Of a stretch of DNA of 7,485 nt, positions 1 to 6,934 are shown in pieces. The stretch's first letter is position 1. Each line of letters begins with the position of its first letter. Position numbers and translations under genes: made by a program. Location of the stretch: contig CALVVV010000131.1 of assembly GCA_944363995.1 (NCBI GenBank), positions 1 to 7,485 on the forward strand. The letters are read 5' to 3'. The notes under the pieces are model-generated. The model saw nothing but the letters and a program-made list of their open reading frames with translations, did not search any database and was not told the origin of the DNA. This stretch comes from an uncultured Bacilli bacterium. GTDB taxonomy: Bacteria; Bacillota_I; Bacilli_A; RF39; UBA660.

Positions 1-1415
1 ATGTGATTGAGTCCGCACTGGATCATATCGGTGACACAAAACTGAAGACTACTGTTCTTGGAAAGCTTTATTTGAGCAAGGGCACTATTTCCAGTGGAAG
101 TAAAATCGCTGCGGTCAAAACCAATATAGAAAATGCACAAGCGTTGATTGAAAAACACGAAAAGGCTCTCGAAGAAGCCAAGAAGAAAAAAGCTGAGTGC
201 CAAGCTCTGATTCAGAGTGTATCCGAGCAAATTGGTGGTTATAAATCCAAGGCAGATTACGAACATCAGCGTAAGAAACTCAAAGCACAACGCGATGCTT
301 TCATTAAAAGTTCTACAGATGCACAAGCACGATTTGGCGACGATGTCCTAGATATGTTTCCAAAATTGCTCATTTCCAAGGCAGTACTTGATGCAAAGAA
401 AAAGATTCAGTTAAAAATTGAACAGGACAAGCTCCCTGAAGGTGTATCCAAAAAACTCATTTCCCATCTTCTTGCCGAAAAGACAACAGAGTGTGTATGT
501 GGTCGAGCGTTAGGCGAAGAAGAAAAGGCTTACATTCGCCACTATCTGGATATTCTTCCGCCTAAATCTTTTGCAAGCCTATATCAGGATTTTACAAAGA
601 CCGCAAACTTCTGGGGCAAGGGCTACGATAAAACAAAAATCGAAGCCTATATTCTTGATGTGCTTAACTACAACGAGTTAGCAGCTGATTGCGATAAACG
701 CATTCGTGAACTCGATGCAGCCGAAAAGAAGAGTCCTGACATTGAAGATCTTATTGTTGCAAGGCAGAAGGCTGAAATTGCTATAGTAGAACTGGATGCT
801 ACCATCGTTGGCCTTGAAACTGAAATTAAGAAGTGCGAACTTTACAGAAATAAGCAAATGAAAGACTTTGATGAGCTTACTCGAGGTAACGCCGAAGGTG
901 AAAAGGTTCTTACCAAGATCCGTATCATGGAGCAGGTTGCTGCATATTTTGCAAAACGCTTGGAAGAAGAGTCTATTGCTTACAGCCAGAGATTACAGAC
1001 GAACATCCAGAGCCTTATTGATGGAATGCTCACAAGTAAGCGTCACGTTACTGTTAGTCCAGAGTTTTCTGTTCGAGTTACCGATAGTTTTGATGATGAG
1101 TCAAAATCGGAAGGTCAATTCGCGGTTGTATCTTTTGCATATATTGGAGGTATTCTCAAAATGCTTCAAAGCGAAGATCATCTTTCTTCCAAAGAATATC
1201 CTCTTGTACTTGATGGTCCTTTCTCTAAACTTGATCCTGATCAACGTCAAAATGTAGTGGATATGATTCCTCAATTTGCACCTCAAGTTATCCTTTTCTC
1301 TAAAGATGATTTGCATGAGGTGTTTCATGCCGAAAATATCGGCCGAGTATGGACGATTGTAAGTAACGAAGAAAAAAATATTGCAAAAATTGAGGAGGGA
1401 CACTTATGGAAATAA
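1..1415 (+). CDS. SMC/Rad50-like (DndD-like) ATPase, C-terminal part, 5' truncated by the window edge
   Basis: The reading frame is open from the left edge. The GTG at 3 is only the first possible start inside the window, and the real start lies upstream because no Walker A motif is present. Visible parts, numbered from that GTG: charged coiled coil (about 35-110), a Rad50-hook-like CxCG (Cys164, Cys166) near the middle, a second coiled coil (about 215-340), a degenerate ABC signature (SEGQ, 369-372, where LSxGQ is expected) and a Walker B strand ending in Asp404 followed by Gly-Pro, within YPLVLDGPFSKLD. This order is that of ABC-type SMC/Rad50/DndD ATPases. Two CxC elements from partner subunits could hold a zinc ion, as in Rad50 hooks; this is inferred. 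The gene overlaps the next by 10 nt, so the two are probably co-translated. It is not the dndD of this locus, which is at 4456-6543. The ATPase call is firm; its exact role, perhaps DNA sensing or cleavage linked to phosphorothioation, is not known. Confidence 0.85.
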   Translation, partial: VIESALDHIGDTKLKTTVLGKLYLSKGTISSGSKIAAVKTNIENAQALIEKHEKALEEAKKKKAECQALIQSVSEQIGGYKSKADYEHQRKKLKAQRDAFIKSSTDAQARFGDDVLDMFPKLLISKAVLDAKKKIQLKIEQDKLPEGVSKKLISHLLAEKTTECVCGRALGEEEKAYIRHYLDILPPKSFASLYQDFTKTANFWGKGYDKTKIEAYILDVLNYNELAADCDKRIRELDAAEKKSPDIEDLIVARQKAEIAIVELDATIVGLETEIKKCELYRNKQMKDFDELTRGNAEGEKVLTKIRIMEQVAAYFAKRLEEESIAYSQRLQTNIQSLIDGMLTSKRHVTVSPEFSVRVTDSFDDESKSEGQFAVVSFAYIGGILKMLQSEDHLSSKEYPLVLDGPFSKLDPDQRQNVVDMIPQFAPQVILFSKDDLHEVFHAENIGRVWTIVSNEEKNIAKIEEGHLWK

Positions 1416-1921
1416 CCACCGACATTAGTCTCCGAGGAACTGCTTGGAATACGGCAATTGAAAAGTTGGGTTGTATATTCAAAACTCGTACAAACTATAT
1501 GATTTATATGCTGGCGTTATCTATTGGCATTATGTATGACAAAAGAGAAGATAGACTCCCTGTCGAAGACGGAGAGGAAGTAAGATCTGTACCTCGTAAT
1601 GTCATCCGCAATAATGACCAAGGCAAACTTGATTTTATGTTTCAGGCTGCAATCTTATCCACGACAACAGAAGAATTTTCCGAAGAAGAAAGACTGGATT
1701 TTGCTTTCGGTGATAAAAATGATGAGAAGATAGGATTTAAGAGAATCGATTTCTTAACACAGTTTGCAAACTTCGGTGTAACAAAACTGATGGAACAAAT
1801 AGGAGAAACACCTATTGAATCTATGGAGAGCATTAAGAATTTCTTGGTATCTACTGTTGAAGGACGAAACTTGGAGATTGACGCATTGCCGGATGATATC
1901 CTTTTAGAAGGAGATTATTAA
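1406..1921 (+). CDS. 171-aa protein of unknown function, coupled to the SMC-like ATPase; possible distant DndE-like protein
   Basis: I do not recognise this family with certainty. The start is ATG 1406, with an unusually strong GAGGAGGG Shine-Dalgarno at 1392-1399 inside the end of the upstream gene and a 10-nt overlap with it. The protein is soluble and acidic towards its C-terminus, with no signal peptide or convincing membrane segment; the hydrophobic stretch at about 31-44 is short and looks like a helix core. The N-terminal TNYMIYMLALSIGI (29-42) resembles TNYAPFILSKLSISLSI of the DndE in this window (22-38), and FLTQFANFGVTKLME (116-130) loosely matches YLKAHLDRGANMLYS (92-106). It also follows a DndD-like ATPase, just as dndE follows dndD. 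From this I infer that it may be a diverged DndE-like (DUF1832-type) partner with an insert and a C-terminal extension. The gene itself is well supported; the function is a hypothesis. Confidence 0.8.
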   Translation: MEITTDISLRGTAWNTAIEKLGCIFKTRTNYMIYMLALSIGIMYDKREDRLPVEDGEEVRSVPRNVIRNNDQGKLDFMFQAAILSTTTEEFSEEERLDFAFGDKNDEKIGFKRIDFLTQFANFGVTKLMEQIGETPIESMESIKNFLVSTVEGRNLEIDALPDDILLEGDY

Positions 1922-1951
1922 CTTGCAAACACTCTAAAAATCACGAGAATA

Positions 1952-1980
1952 TTGACATTAAGCGTCGAATGCGGTATACT
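1952..1980 (+). promoter_or_regulatory. Sigma-70/sigma-A type promoter of the dndBCDE operon
   Basis: A perfect -35 hexamer, TTGACA, lies at 1952-1957. It is separated by exactly 17 bp from TATACT at 1975-1980, a five-of-six match to TATAAT. Transcription would start near 1987 and give an untranslated leader of about 40 nt before the dndB ATG at 2027. The promoter sits in the only intergenic gap of the window (1922-2026), and no intrinsic terminator is seen between the 171-aa gene and the promoter. The -10 element and the predicted start point lie inside the inverted repeat at 1968-2007, which indicates repression by occlusion of RNA polymerase. The start point is predicted, not measured. Confidence 0.85.
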
Positions 1981-2007
1981 TAAGTATGTACTTAAGTATA
2001 CCGCATT
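1968..2007. repeat. Perfect 40-bp inverted repeat (19-bp arms, 2-bp centre), probable operator
   Basis: The left arm AATGCGGTATACTTAAGTA (1968-1986) is matched without mismatch by its reverse complement at 1989-2007; the centre is TG (1987-1988). Symmetry stops at G1967/G2008. Each arm contains the 10-bp palindrome TACTTAAGTA (1977-1986 and 1989-1998), so two self-symmetric sites sit 12 bp apart, centre to centre. The repeat covers the -10 box and the predicted transcription start, the classical position for a repressor operator. No T-run follows it, so it is not an intrinsic terminator, although read-through RNA from upstream could fold into a long hairpin here. The likely ligand is DndB, the only candidate regulator in the window; members of its family are reported to repress their own dnd operons. 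Confidence 0.85.
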
Positions 2008-2016
2008 GTTATTTAT

Positions 2017-2020
2017 GAGG
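2017..2020 (+). promoter_or_regulatory. Ribosome binding site that fixes the dndB start
   Basis: GAGG at 2017-2020 stands 6 nt before ATG 2027. The in-frame ATG at 2015 overlaps this site and cannot use it. The in-frame ATG at 1957 lies at the end of the -35 hexamer, upstream of the predicted transcript start. The start at 2027 is therefore preferred. Confidence 0.75.
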
Positions 2021-2026
2021 TGTGTT

Positions 2027-3091
2027 ATGAACTTTTCTTATCGTTTTCCGGCAGTTAAAGGTATTCAAGCCGGTAGAGAATACTATATTTCTATGGTTCC
2101 GCTGAAGCTGTTGTCTCGCCTTTTCCCGGCTGAGGAAGAAATCGTTCTGCCTGAACATAGAGCGCAACGAAGAATCAATGAAGCCCGCATCCCGGAGATT
2201 AAGAACTATATTCTCGATAACAGGGATACCTATGTGTTTTCTGCCCTTTCTGCCTCCATTGATGGTGAGTTCAAATTCACTCCATATATGGATACAGATG
2301 CAGGTATTTTTGAAGTTGATATGGGTTCGATTTTTTTGATTAACGATGGGCAACACCGCAAGGCAGCTATCGAATCAGCTATGAAAGAAGATCCGTCTTT
2401 GGAAAAGGAAACGATTTCTATCGTTTTCTTCAGCGACGAAGGATTAGCTCGTAGTCAGCAGATGTTTACTGACCTTAACAAACACGCAGTTAAAACTTCT
2501 AATTCCCTCGCCACACTTTATGATTCAAGAGATGAAATAGCAGTAGCTACGAAGCATGTTATAGATACTATTCCTTTTTTTAAAAGATATACAGACAAGG
2601 AAAGAGATATCCTTGGTAAGAATTCCTCAAGTTTATTTACGCTAAACATGATTTATAAAGCAAACCAAAAGATAATGCATAGCGAAAAATGCTCAAGTTC
2701 TGATGCGGAGTTTTTACTTTCTTATTGGCAGCTTGTTTCTGACAATATTGTTGAATGGCAGGAAGTCCTCAATAAGTCTCTCACCAAAAAGGCCTTGCGT
2801 GAAAATTATATAGTGACATTGGCTATTACTATTAGCGCGTTTGGAAAGCTAGGACGATTCTTTTTTGATAATGATAATTATAATATGCAGAAATATTTGC
2901 CGAAACTTCAACAGATTGATTGGCTTCGCTCCAACAATATGTGGATAGGCAGGACAATCCGAGACAACGGCAAGGTGTTGAATAGCGAAGAAGCTATATC
3001 TCTCACTTGCGCTGTAATCAAACGAGAGATTGGTCTGCCCCTTACAAAAGAGGAAAAACAAAAAGAGAAACAGATTTCGGAGAAGATGTAG
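2027..3091 (+). CDS. dndB: DndB, DGQHR-domain regulator of DNA phosphorothioation
   Basis: A 354-aa protein of normal length for DndB. It carries the family hallmark DGQHR at residues 107-111 (within INDGQHRKAAI), followed by QQMFTDLNKHAVKTSNSLATLYDSRDE, a stretch typical of DndB. The DGQHR fold is related to ParB/DUF262-type domains. In studied Dnd systems DndB is not needed for sulfur insertion. It modulates modification and, in Streptomyces and Salmonella homologues, acts as a repressor of the dnd operon. It is first in the operon, directly behind the promoter with the 40-bp palindrome, so autoregulation is a reasonable inference. The C-terminus is highly charged (EEKQKEKQISEKM). Start chosen at ATG 2027 from the GAGG site and the promoter position; an in-frame extension upstream would run through the promoter. 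Its stop is separated from dndC by one nucleotide. Confidence 0.95.
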   Translation: MNFSYRFPAVKGIQAGREYYISMVPLKLLSRLFPAEEEIVLPEHRAQRRINEARIPEIKNYILDNRDTYVFSALSASIDGEFKFTPYMDTDAGIFEVDMGSIFLINDGQHRKAAIESAMKEDPSLEKETISIVFFSDEGLARSQQMFTDLNKHAVKTSNSLATLYDSRDEIAVATKHVIDTIPFFKRYTDKERDILGKNSSSLFTLNMIYKANQKIMHSEKCSSSDAEFLLSYWQLVSDNIVEWQEVLNKSLTKKALRENYIVTLAITISAFGKLGRFFFDNDNYNMQKYLPKLQQIDWLRSNNMWIGRTIRDNGKVLNSEEAISLTCAVIKREIGLPLTKEEKQKEKQISEKM

Positions 3092-3092
3092 T

Positions 3093-4466
3093 ATGGCTTA
3101 TATAGGAGAATTTAAAGTATATGAGGATATAATTCAAGAGATGTCCGTTGTATATCAACACGACAAGAGACCGTGGATGATTGGCTTTAGTGGAGGTAAA
3201 GACTCTACTCTTTTGTGCTGTCTTGTTATGGAAATGCTACAGCGTCTTCCTGTAGAAAAAAGAAATAAAACCGTGTATATCGTTTCATCAGATACTATGG
3301 TTGAAAATCCAATTGTCAGGGATTATATGCATCGTATGTCAGATATGATCAACAATGTCGGTGCGGAACTTAATGTCAAAGCAGATATTATTTACCCTAA
3401 AGTTGAGGACTCGTTCTGGTGTAAAGTTATAGGTTTGGGATATCCTACGCCGGAACCTCCTGGATTCAGATGGTGTACAGAGCGTTTAAAGATACATCCT
3501 ATGAACGCTTATACGCTAGAAACTATAAAGAATAATGGTGAGGTCATATTACTGCTAGGCGTCCGCAAAGCAGAAAGCACCTACAGAGCTAATAATATTC
3601 GTTCTAGAGAAATCGAAGGAAAACTTCTTGTTCCTCATAATGACATAGAAAATGCTTATGTCTATAATCCGTTAACGGAAATTCCGAACGAAGATGTGTG
3701 GAAATTTCTTCTCAAAGGGGACGCCATCTCTCCTTGGGGTTCTGATAATAAATATCTTTTTTCTCTTTATCAAGGTGAAAACCTCGGCGAAGAGCAAAGT
3801 GTTATTGGTGAAATCGATAAAGATAAAATACCTGTTACAGGCAATTCTCGTTTTGGTTGTTGGATTTGCACTATGGTTAAAGAAGATAAGTCATTAAAAG
3901 CCTTTATTGATAAAGGTGAAAAATGGCTTATTCCGTTGCGTGATTATCGTAACTGGATGCTTGAAATGCGCTCAACTCCAGGTGCACGAGAATACAAAAG
4001 AAGAAACGGTGCTATGTATAGAAAGGCGGACGGTAATCTTGGCGAAGGACCCTTTACAATGGAAACCCGACAGGAAATGCTTCGTCGGTTGTTACAGCTG
4101 GAGGTTGACACAGGATTATCCCTTATCACGATTGAAGAACTGAAATATATAGATTTCTTGTGGGACAGCGAAGGAGACTTAACTCGTCGCAAGCTGGTTG
4201 ATATCTACTACGAAACAACCGGAAAACGACTGCCTTGGGATCAATATAAAGTATCTGTATTTCCCCAAGAAGTGATTGACGAAATCCATAAATTGTGCGA
4301 AGAGAATCAAATTGAATTTGAACTGATTTCAAAGCTTATTATCGAAATTGAGGCAAACAAGAATTATACCAAGAGTTCTATGGTTACCAAAGCGTTCGAT
4401 AGAATTTTGAACCAAGGCTGGTTGCATTTTGACAGTATTGAGAAGGGGTTAAACAATGAAAATTAA
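3093..4466 (+). CDS. dndC: DndC, PAPS-reductase-like iron-sulfur ATP pyrophosphatase for DNA sulfuration
   Basis: A 457-aa protein of the phosphoadenosine-phosphosulfate reductase/PP-loop superfamily. The PP-loop SGGKDS is at residues 33-38 (GFSGGKDSTLLCC), RWCTERLK has its Cys at 128, LGVRKAEST is centred on Arg158, and GCWIC supplies Cys256 and Cys259. In characterised homologues DndC has ATP pyrophosphatase activity and holds a [4Fe-4S] cluster; it probably activates the DNA phosphate by adenylation and receives sulfur from a cysteine desulfurase. The Cys residues listed are candidate cluster or sulfur-relay ligands (inference). It works with DndD and DndE as the core modification complex. 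ATG 3093 is chosen because MAYIGEF fits the family's N-terminus and a GGAG lies at 3079-3082; a start at 3030 would add a basic tail overlapping dndB. Its end overlaps dndD by 11 nt. Confidence 0.96.
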   Translation: MAYIGEFKVYEDIIQEMSVVYQHDKRPWMIGFSGGKDSTLLCCLVMEMLQRLPVEKRNKTVYIVSSDTMVENPIVRDYMHRMSDMINNVGAELNVKADIIYPKVEDSFWCKVIGLGYPTPEPPGFRWCTERLKIHPMNAYTLETIKNNGEVILLLGVRKAESTYRANNIRSREIEGKLLVPHNDIENAYVYNPLTEIPNEDVWKFLLKGDAISPWGSDNKYLFSLYQGENLGEEQSVIGEIDKDKIPVTGNSRFGCWICTMVKEDKSLKAFIDKGEKWLIPLRDYRNWMLEMRSTPGAREYKRRNGAMYRKADGNLGEGPFTMETRQEMLRRLLQLEVDTGLSLITIEELKYIDFLWDSEGDLTRRKLVDIYYETTGKRLPWDQYKVSVFPQEVIDEIHKLCEENQIEFELISKLIIEIEANKNYTKSSMVTKAFDRILNQGWLHFDSIEKGLNNEN

Positions 4467-6543
4467 TAATATCATTTTGCACAACTTCGGCTCATACGAA
4501 GGAACTACAAATTTTGATACTAGACCTTGTGATGGCAGAAATATTGTGTTGATTGGTGGAAAAAACGGTGCCGGCAAAACTACATTATTCACGGCAATGC
4601 GACTCTGCTTATACGGCTACAAAAGTATGGGTTACAAAAATCCGAATTCGTTCTACAACCGTGCTGTTGTTAAGTTAGTAAACAACACCGCAAAGATAAC
4701 CAAACCTGCTACTGCCTTTGTTACGATGTGCGTTGAACTTAATAACGGTCAGGGCATGGACTCTTTTTTGTTAACCCGTAAATGGGAACTGAATGAGTCG
4801 CTCATAGAAACTTTTTCTGTTTTAAAAAATGGAGCGGACTTATCAGAAGATGAAATTGCCGATTTTGAGAAATATGTCGTTTCGTTAATTCCGCCCGAGT
4901 TGTTTAATTTATACTTTTTTGACGGTGAAAAAATTGCCAATTTCTTTATGGATGAAGGTAGCAACACCCGAATAAAAGAAGCTTTTCTTACGCTTTGTGG
5001 CTATGATACTTTCGATATTATGCGTAAAAATTTCAAGAGAATAAGAGCAGGAATCCCTACTTCGGCTCCTGCACTTGATGAGTATATTGTAGCTAAAGAT
5101 GCCCTTGCATCTGCCGAATCATTGTATCACGATTTGACCGATAGGTTGAAGGCTTGCGTTGATGCAATTGCGGATTGTGAGGCTACCCTTGATGCGGAAG
5201 AGAAAGAATATCATCAAAAAGGCGGTATCACAGAAGAAGAATGGAATCAGAAACTCTATACTCTAAAGGAAGAAGAAAAAAAGCGTGAAACATACAATGC
5301 CTTGCTCAAAAAATGGGCAAATGATGTAATTCCCTTCATTATGCTTCGCAAACAAATTCTCGCACTGAAGGCACAGATAGAGAACGAAAACCAGGCATTA
5401 AAGTATACCTATTTCTGCGAAGTTCTTAACTCTCCGGCAGTCCAAACCTTGGTGAAAGACAAACTAGCAGAGATTGACTCTGCTGCATTTGCTGACTTTG
5501 GAACGGAAAAAGAACCTATCCTTAACCTTTCTTTTGAACAGAATTCCCTTATTCTGGCACAAATCAATACGATTTTATCATTTGAACAGGATAAAGTAGA
5601 AAAATGCAAAAAAGCAATTAAACGTTCTTTGAACCTTACTGCAAAGATTAGAAAAGAGATTGAAAGTAGTAGCATAACAAGTGTTCAGGAATATATGAAA
5701 CGAAGAGCACAGCTTTTTGAAGAAAAGAGCGCATTGCTCGTTCAGCGTGTTGAATTAGAACAACAACTTGTTGCTCAGAAAGAAGCCTTGACATTGGCAG
5801 AACAACAGTTAGGTAAAGTTCAAACTCGCCTTGAGGAAGAATTGAAGAAAGCATCTATTAACGATATTTCCGCTAGAGCCATTGTTATGCTCGATAAATT
5901 GCAAGAAATTCTTTATCGCCGTCAAATTGATAAGGTAGAAAACTGCTTCCGCAAAGAAATTCGTACCTTGATGCGAAAAACGCATTTTATCGACGATATA
6001 TACATTGACGATAATTTCAACACCCATATCTATCGTACAGAGAAAGTATCAATAGAAAAAATTCGCAAAGCATTAAAAACAAATACCGAAGAACAGCTTT
6101 TAGCATTTTGGGGTGCTAAAGCTATGCAAACACTGTATAAAAAGGCAAATTCAAATGATTACAATGATATGTGCAAATACTTTGAATCAGTTGATATCAA
6201 ATCTCTATCATTGCAAATAGAAATTGATAAGGCATCTTTATCTAACGGAGAAAAACAAATTTTTATTATGGCACTATACTACTCTCTTGTTAGTTTGTGC
6301 AATCATGAATTACCTTTTGTAATCGACACCCCTTTTGCTCGAATTGATACAGAACACCGACACAATATATCAAAGCACTTTTTCAGCGAATTAAAAGGGC
6401 AAGTATTTATTCTTTCGACAAATGAGGAAATCAACAGTTCTCATGTTCAAATTCTTAAAGATAAAATTGCTGCTACATATATGCTTGAAAACTCGGACAA
6501 CAAGCGTACGGTTGTAGTGAAGAATTCTTATTTCGAGGTGTAG
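4456..6543 (+). CDS. dndD: DndD, SMC/Rad50-like ATPase of the phosphorothioation complex
   Basis: A 695-aa protein, about the usual DndD length. In order: Walker A GKNGAGKT (35-42), the DndD-typical YFFDGEKI (153-160), a long charged coiled-coil region (about 190-480), ABC signature LSNGEKQ (595-601), and Walker B ending in Asp624 in LPFVIDTPFARID (619-631), with a Thr after the Asp, followed by STNEEI. In known systems DndD is an ATPase thought to open or nick DNA so that DndC can insert sulfur, and it binds DndC and DndE. No CxxC or CxCG zinc hook is found in the coiled-coil region, unlike the ATPase at the left edge. Start at ATG 4456 with AAGGGG at 4443-4448; it overlaps dndC by 11 nt and is followed by dndE after one nucleotide, so coupled translation is likely. 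Confidence 0.95.
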   Translation: MKINNIILHNFGSYEGTTNFDTRPCDGRNIVLIGGKNGAGKTTLFTAMRLCLYGYKSMGYKNPNSFYNRAVVKLVNNTAKITKPATAFVTMCVELNNGQGMDSFLLTRKWELNESLIETFSVLKNGADLSEDEIADFEKYVVSLIPPELFNLYFFDGEKIANFFMDEGSNTRIKEAFLTLCGYDTFDIMRKNFKRIRAGIPTSAPALDEYIVAKDALASAESLYHDLTDRLKACVDAIADCEATLDAEEKEYHQKGGITEEEWNQKLYTLKEEEKKRETYNALLKKWANDVIPFIMLRKQILALKAQIENENQALKYTYFCEVLNSPAVQTLVKDKLAEIDSAAFADFGTEKEPILNLSFEQNSLILAQINTILSFEQDKVEKCKKAIKRSLNLTAKIRKEIESSSITSVQEYMKRRAQLFEEKSALLVQRVELEQQLVAQKEALTLAEQQLGKVQTRLEEELKKASINDISARAIVMLDKLQEILYRRQIDKVENCFRKEIRTLMRKTHFIDDIYIDDNFNTHIYRTEKVSIEKIRKALKTNTEEQLLAFWGAKAMQTLYKKANSNDYNDMCKYFESVDIKSLSLQIEIDKASLSNGEKQIFIMALYYSLVSLCNHELPFVIDTPFARIDTEHRHNISKHFFSELKGQVFILSTNEEINSSHVQILKDKIAATYMLENSDNKRTVVVKNSYFEV

Positions 6544-6544
6544 T

Positions 6545-6922
6545 ATGATATTTAAAATAAGAACATCAAAAAAGACAATGAGTATCTTTGAGGAGATAGC
6601 GGCAAGCACTAATTATGCACCTTTTATTCTATCAAAACTATCAATTTCGTTATCTATCAAAAGTGAAAAACCTCTTGAAGATGCAGATTTTAAAACAGAT
6701 ACCTATGGCTTAGAATTAAACCGACAGACAATTACTGCGGAGTGGGACGGTTTGTATAAATGTCTTATTTCTATGGCAGAAAAGCGTCACATTGAAGATG
6801 ATGAATATTTTCAAAAGTATCTAAAAGCACATCTCGATAGAGGTGCAAATATGCTATATAGCGAATTTAAGTATAATAAAGACTTTATTCTAGCACTAAT
6901 AAACGAGAAAAAGGGTATATAA
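6545..6922 (+). CDS. dndE: DndE, small DNA-binding subunit of the phosphorothioation complex
   Basis: A 125-aa protein of the DndE family (DUF1832), near the usual length. The N-terminus MIFKIRTSKK followed by TNYAPFILSKLSISLSI (22-38) fits the family pattern, as do the block from FKTD to AEWD (49-68) and HLDRG (96-100). DndE homologues form oligomers that bind nicked double-stranded DNA, and DndE joins DndC and DndD in sulfur insertion. ATG 6545 is chosen over the internal ATG at 6578 because GAGG at 6535-6538 is well spaced and the extra residues match the conserved N-terminus. It lies one nucleotide after the dndD stop, in the same TAG-T-ATG arrangement as dndB/dndC. The next gene starts 12 nt downstream with its own AGGAG. 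Confidence 0.94.
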   Translation: MIFKIRTSKKTMSIFEEIAASTNYAPFILSKLSISLSIKSEKPLEDADFKTDTYGLELNRQTITAEWDGLYKCLISMAEKRHIEDDEYFQKYLKAHLDRGANMLYSEFKYNKDFILALINEKKGI

Positions 6923-6927
6923 AGGAG
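6923..6927 (+). promoter_or_regulatory. Ribosome binding site of the DUF262 gene
   Basis: AGGAG at 6923-6927, beginning immediately after the dndE stop codon, lies 7 nt before ATG 6935. It defines the start of the following truncated gene and places it in the dnd transcript, since no terminator or promoter is seen between dndE and this site. Confidence 0.8.
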
Positions 6928-6934
6928 AATTAGG

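Noticed and set aside
868..1482. Alternative-frame open frames on both strands over the end of the ATPase gene (for example 868-1257 + and 1101-1403 -).
   Set aside because: They have no recognisable domains and no ribosome binding sites, and they fully overlap a frame with clear ABC-ATPase motifs; they are shadows.
1496..1540. A membrane segment in the 171-aa protein (residues about 31-44).
   Set aside because: The stretch is only about 14 residues and is flanked by charged residues; it fits a buried helix better than a transmembrane span.
1968..2007. The inverted repeat as an intrinsic terminator for the upstream gene pair.
   Set aside because: No U-run follows the right arm, the loop would be only two bases, and the repeat overlaps a near-consensus promoter. 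Some effect on read-through RNA remains possible.
1952..2026. An N-terminal extension of dndB (25 extra residues) starting at 1952.
   Set aside because: It runs through the -35, the -10 and the palindrome, has no ribosome binding site, and begins upstream of the predicted transcript; DndB proteins start near MNFSYRFPA.
3030..3092. A longer DndC with 21 extra basic residues starting at 3030.
   Set aside because: It lies wholly inside dndB in another frame; the start at 3093 has a suitable Shine-Dalgarno and matches the family's N-terminus.
3694..4332. Small open frames overlapping dndC on both strands.
   Set aside because: The dndC frame has continuous family-level similarity across this stretch and the small frames have no independent support.
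6867..6875. TTAAGTATA inside dndE as a second operator half site.
   Set aside because: It is a short AT-rich match within coding sequence with no symmetric partner nearby, so chance is enough.
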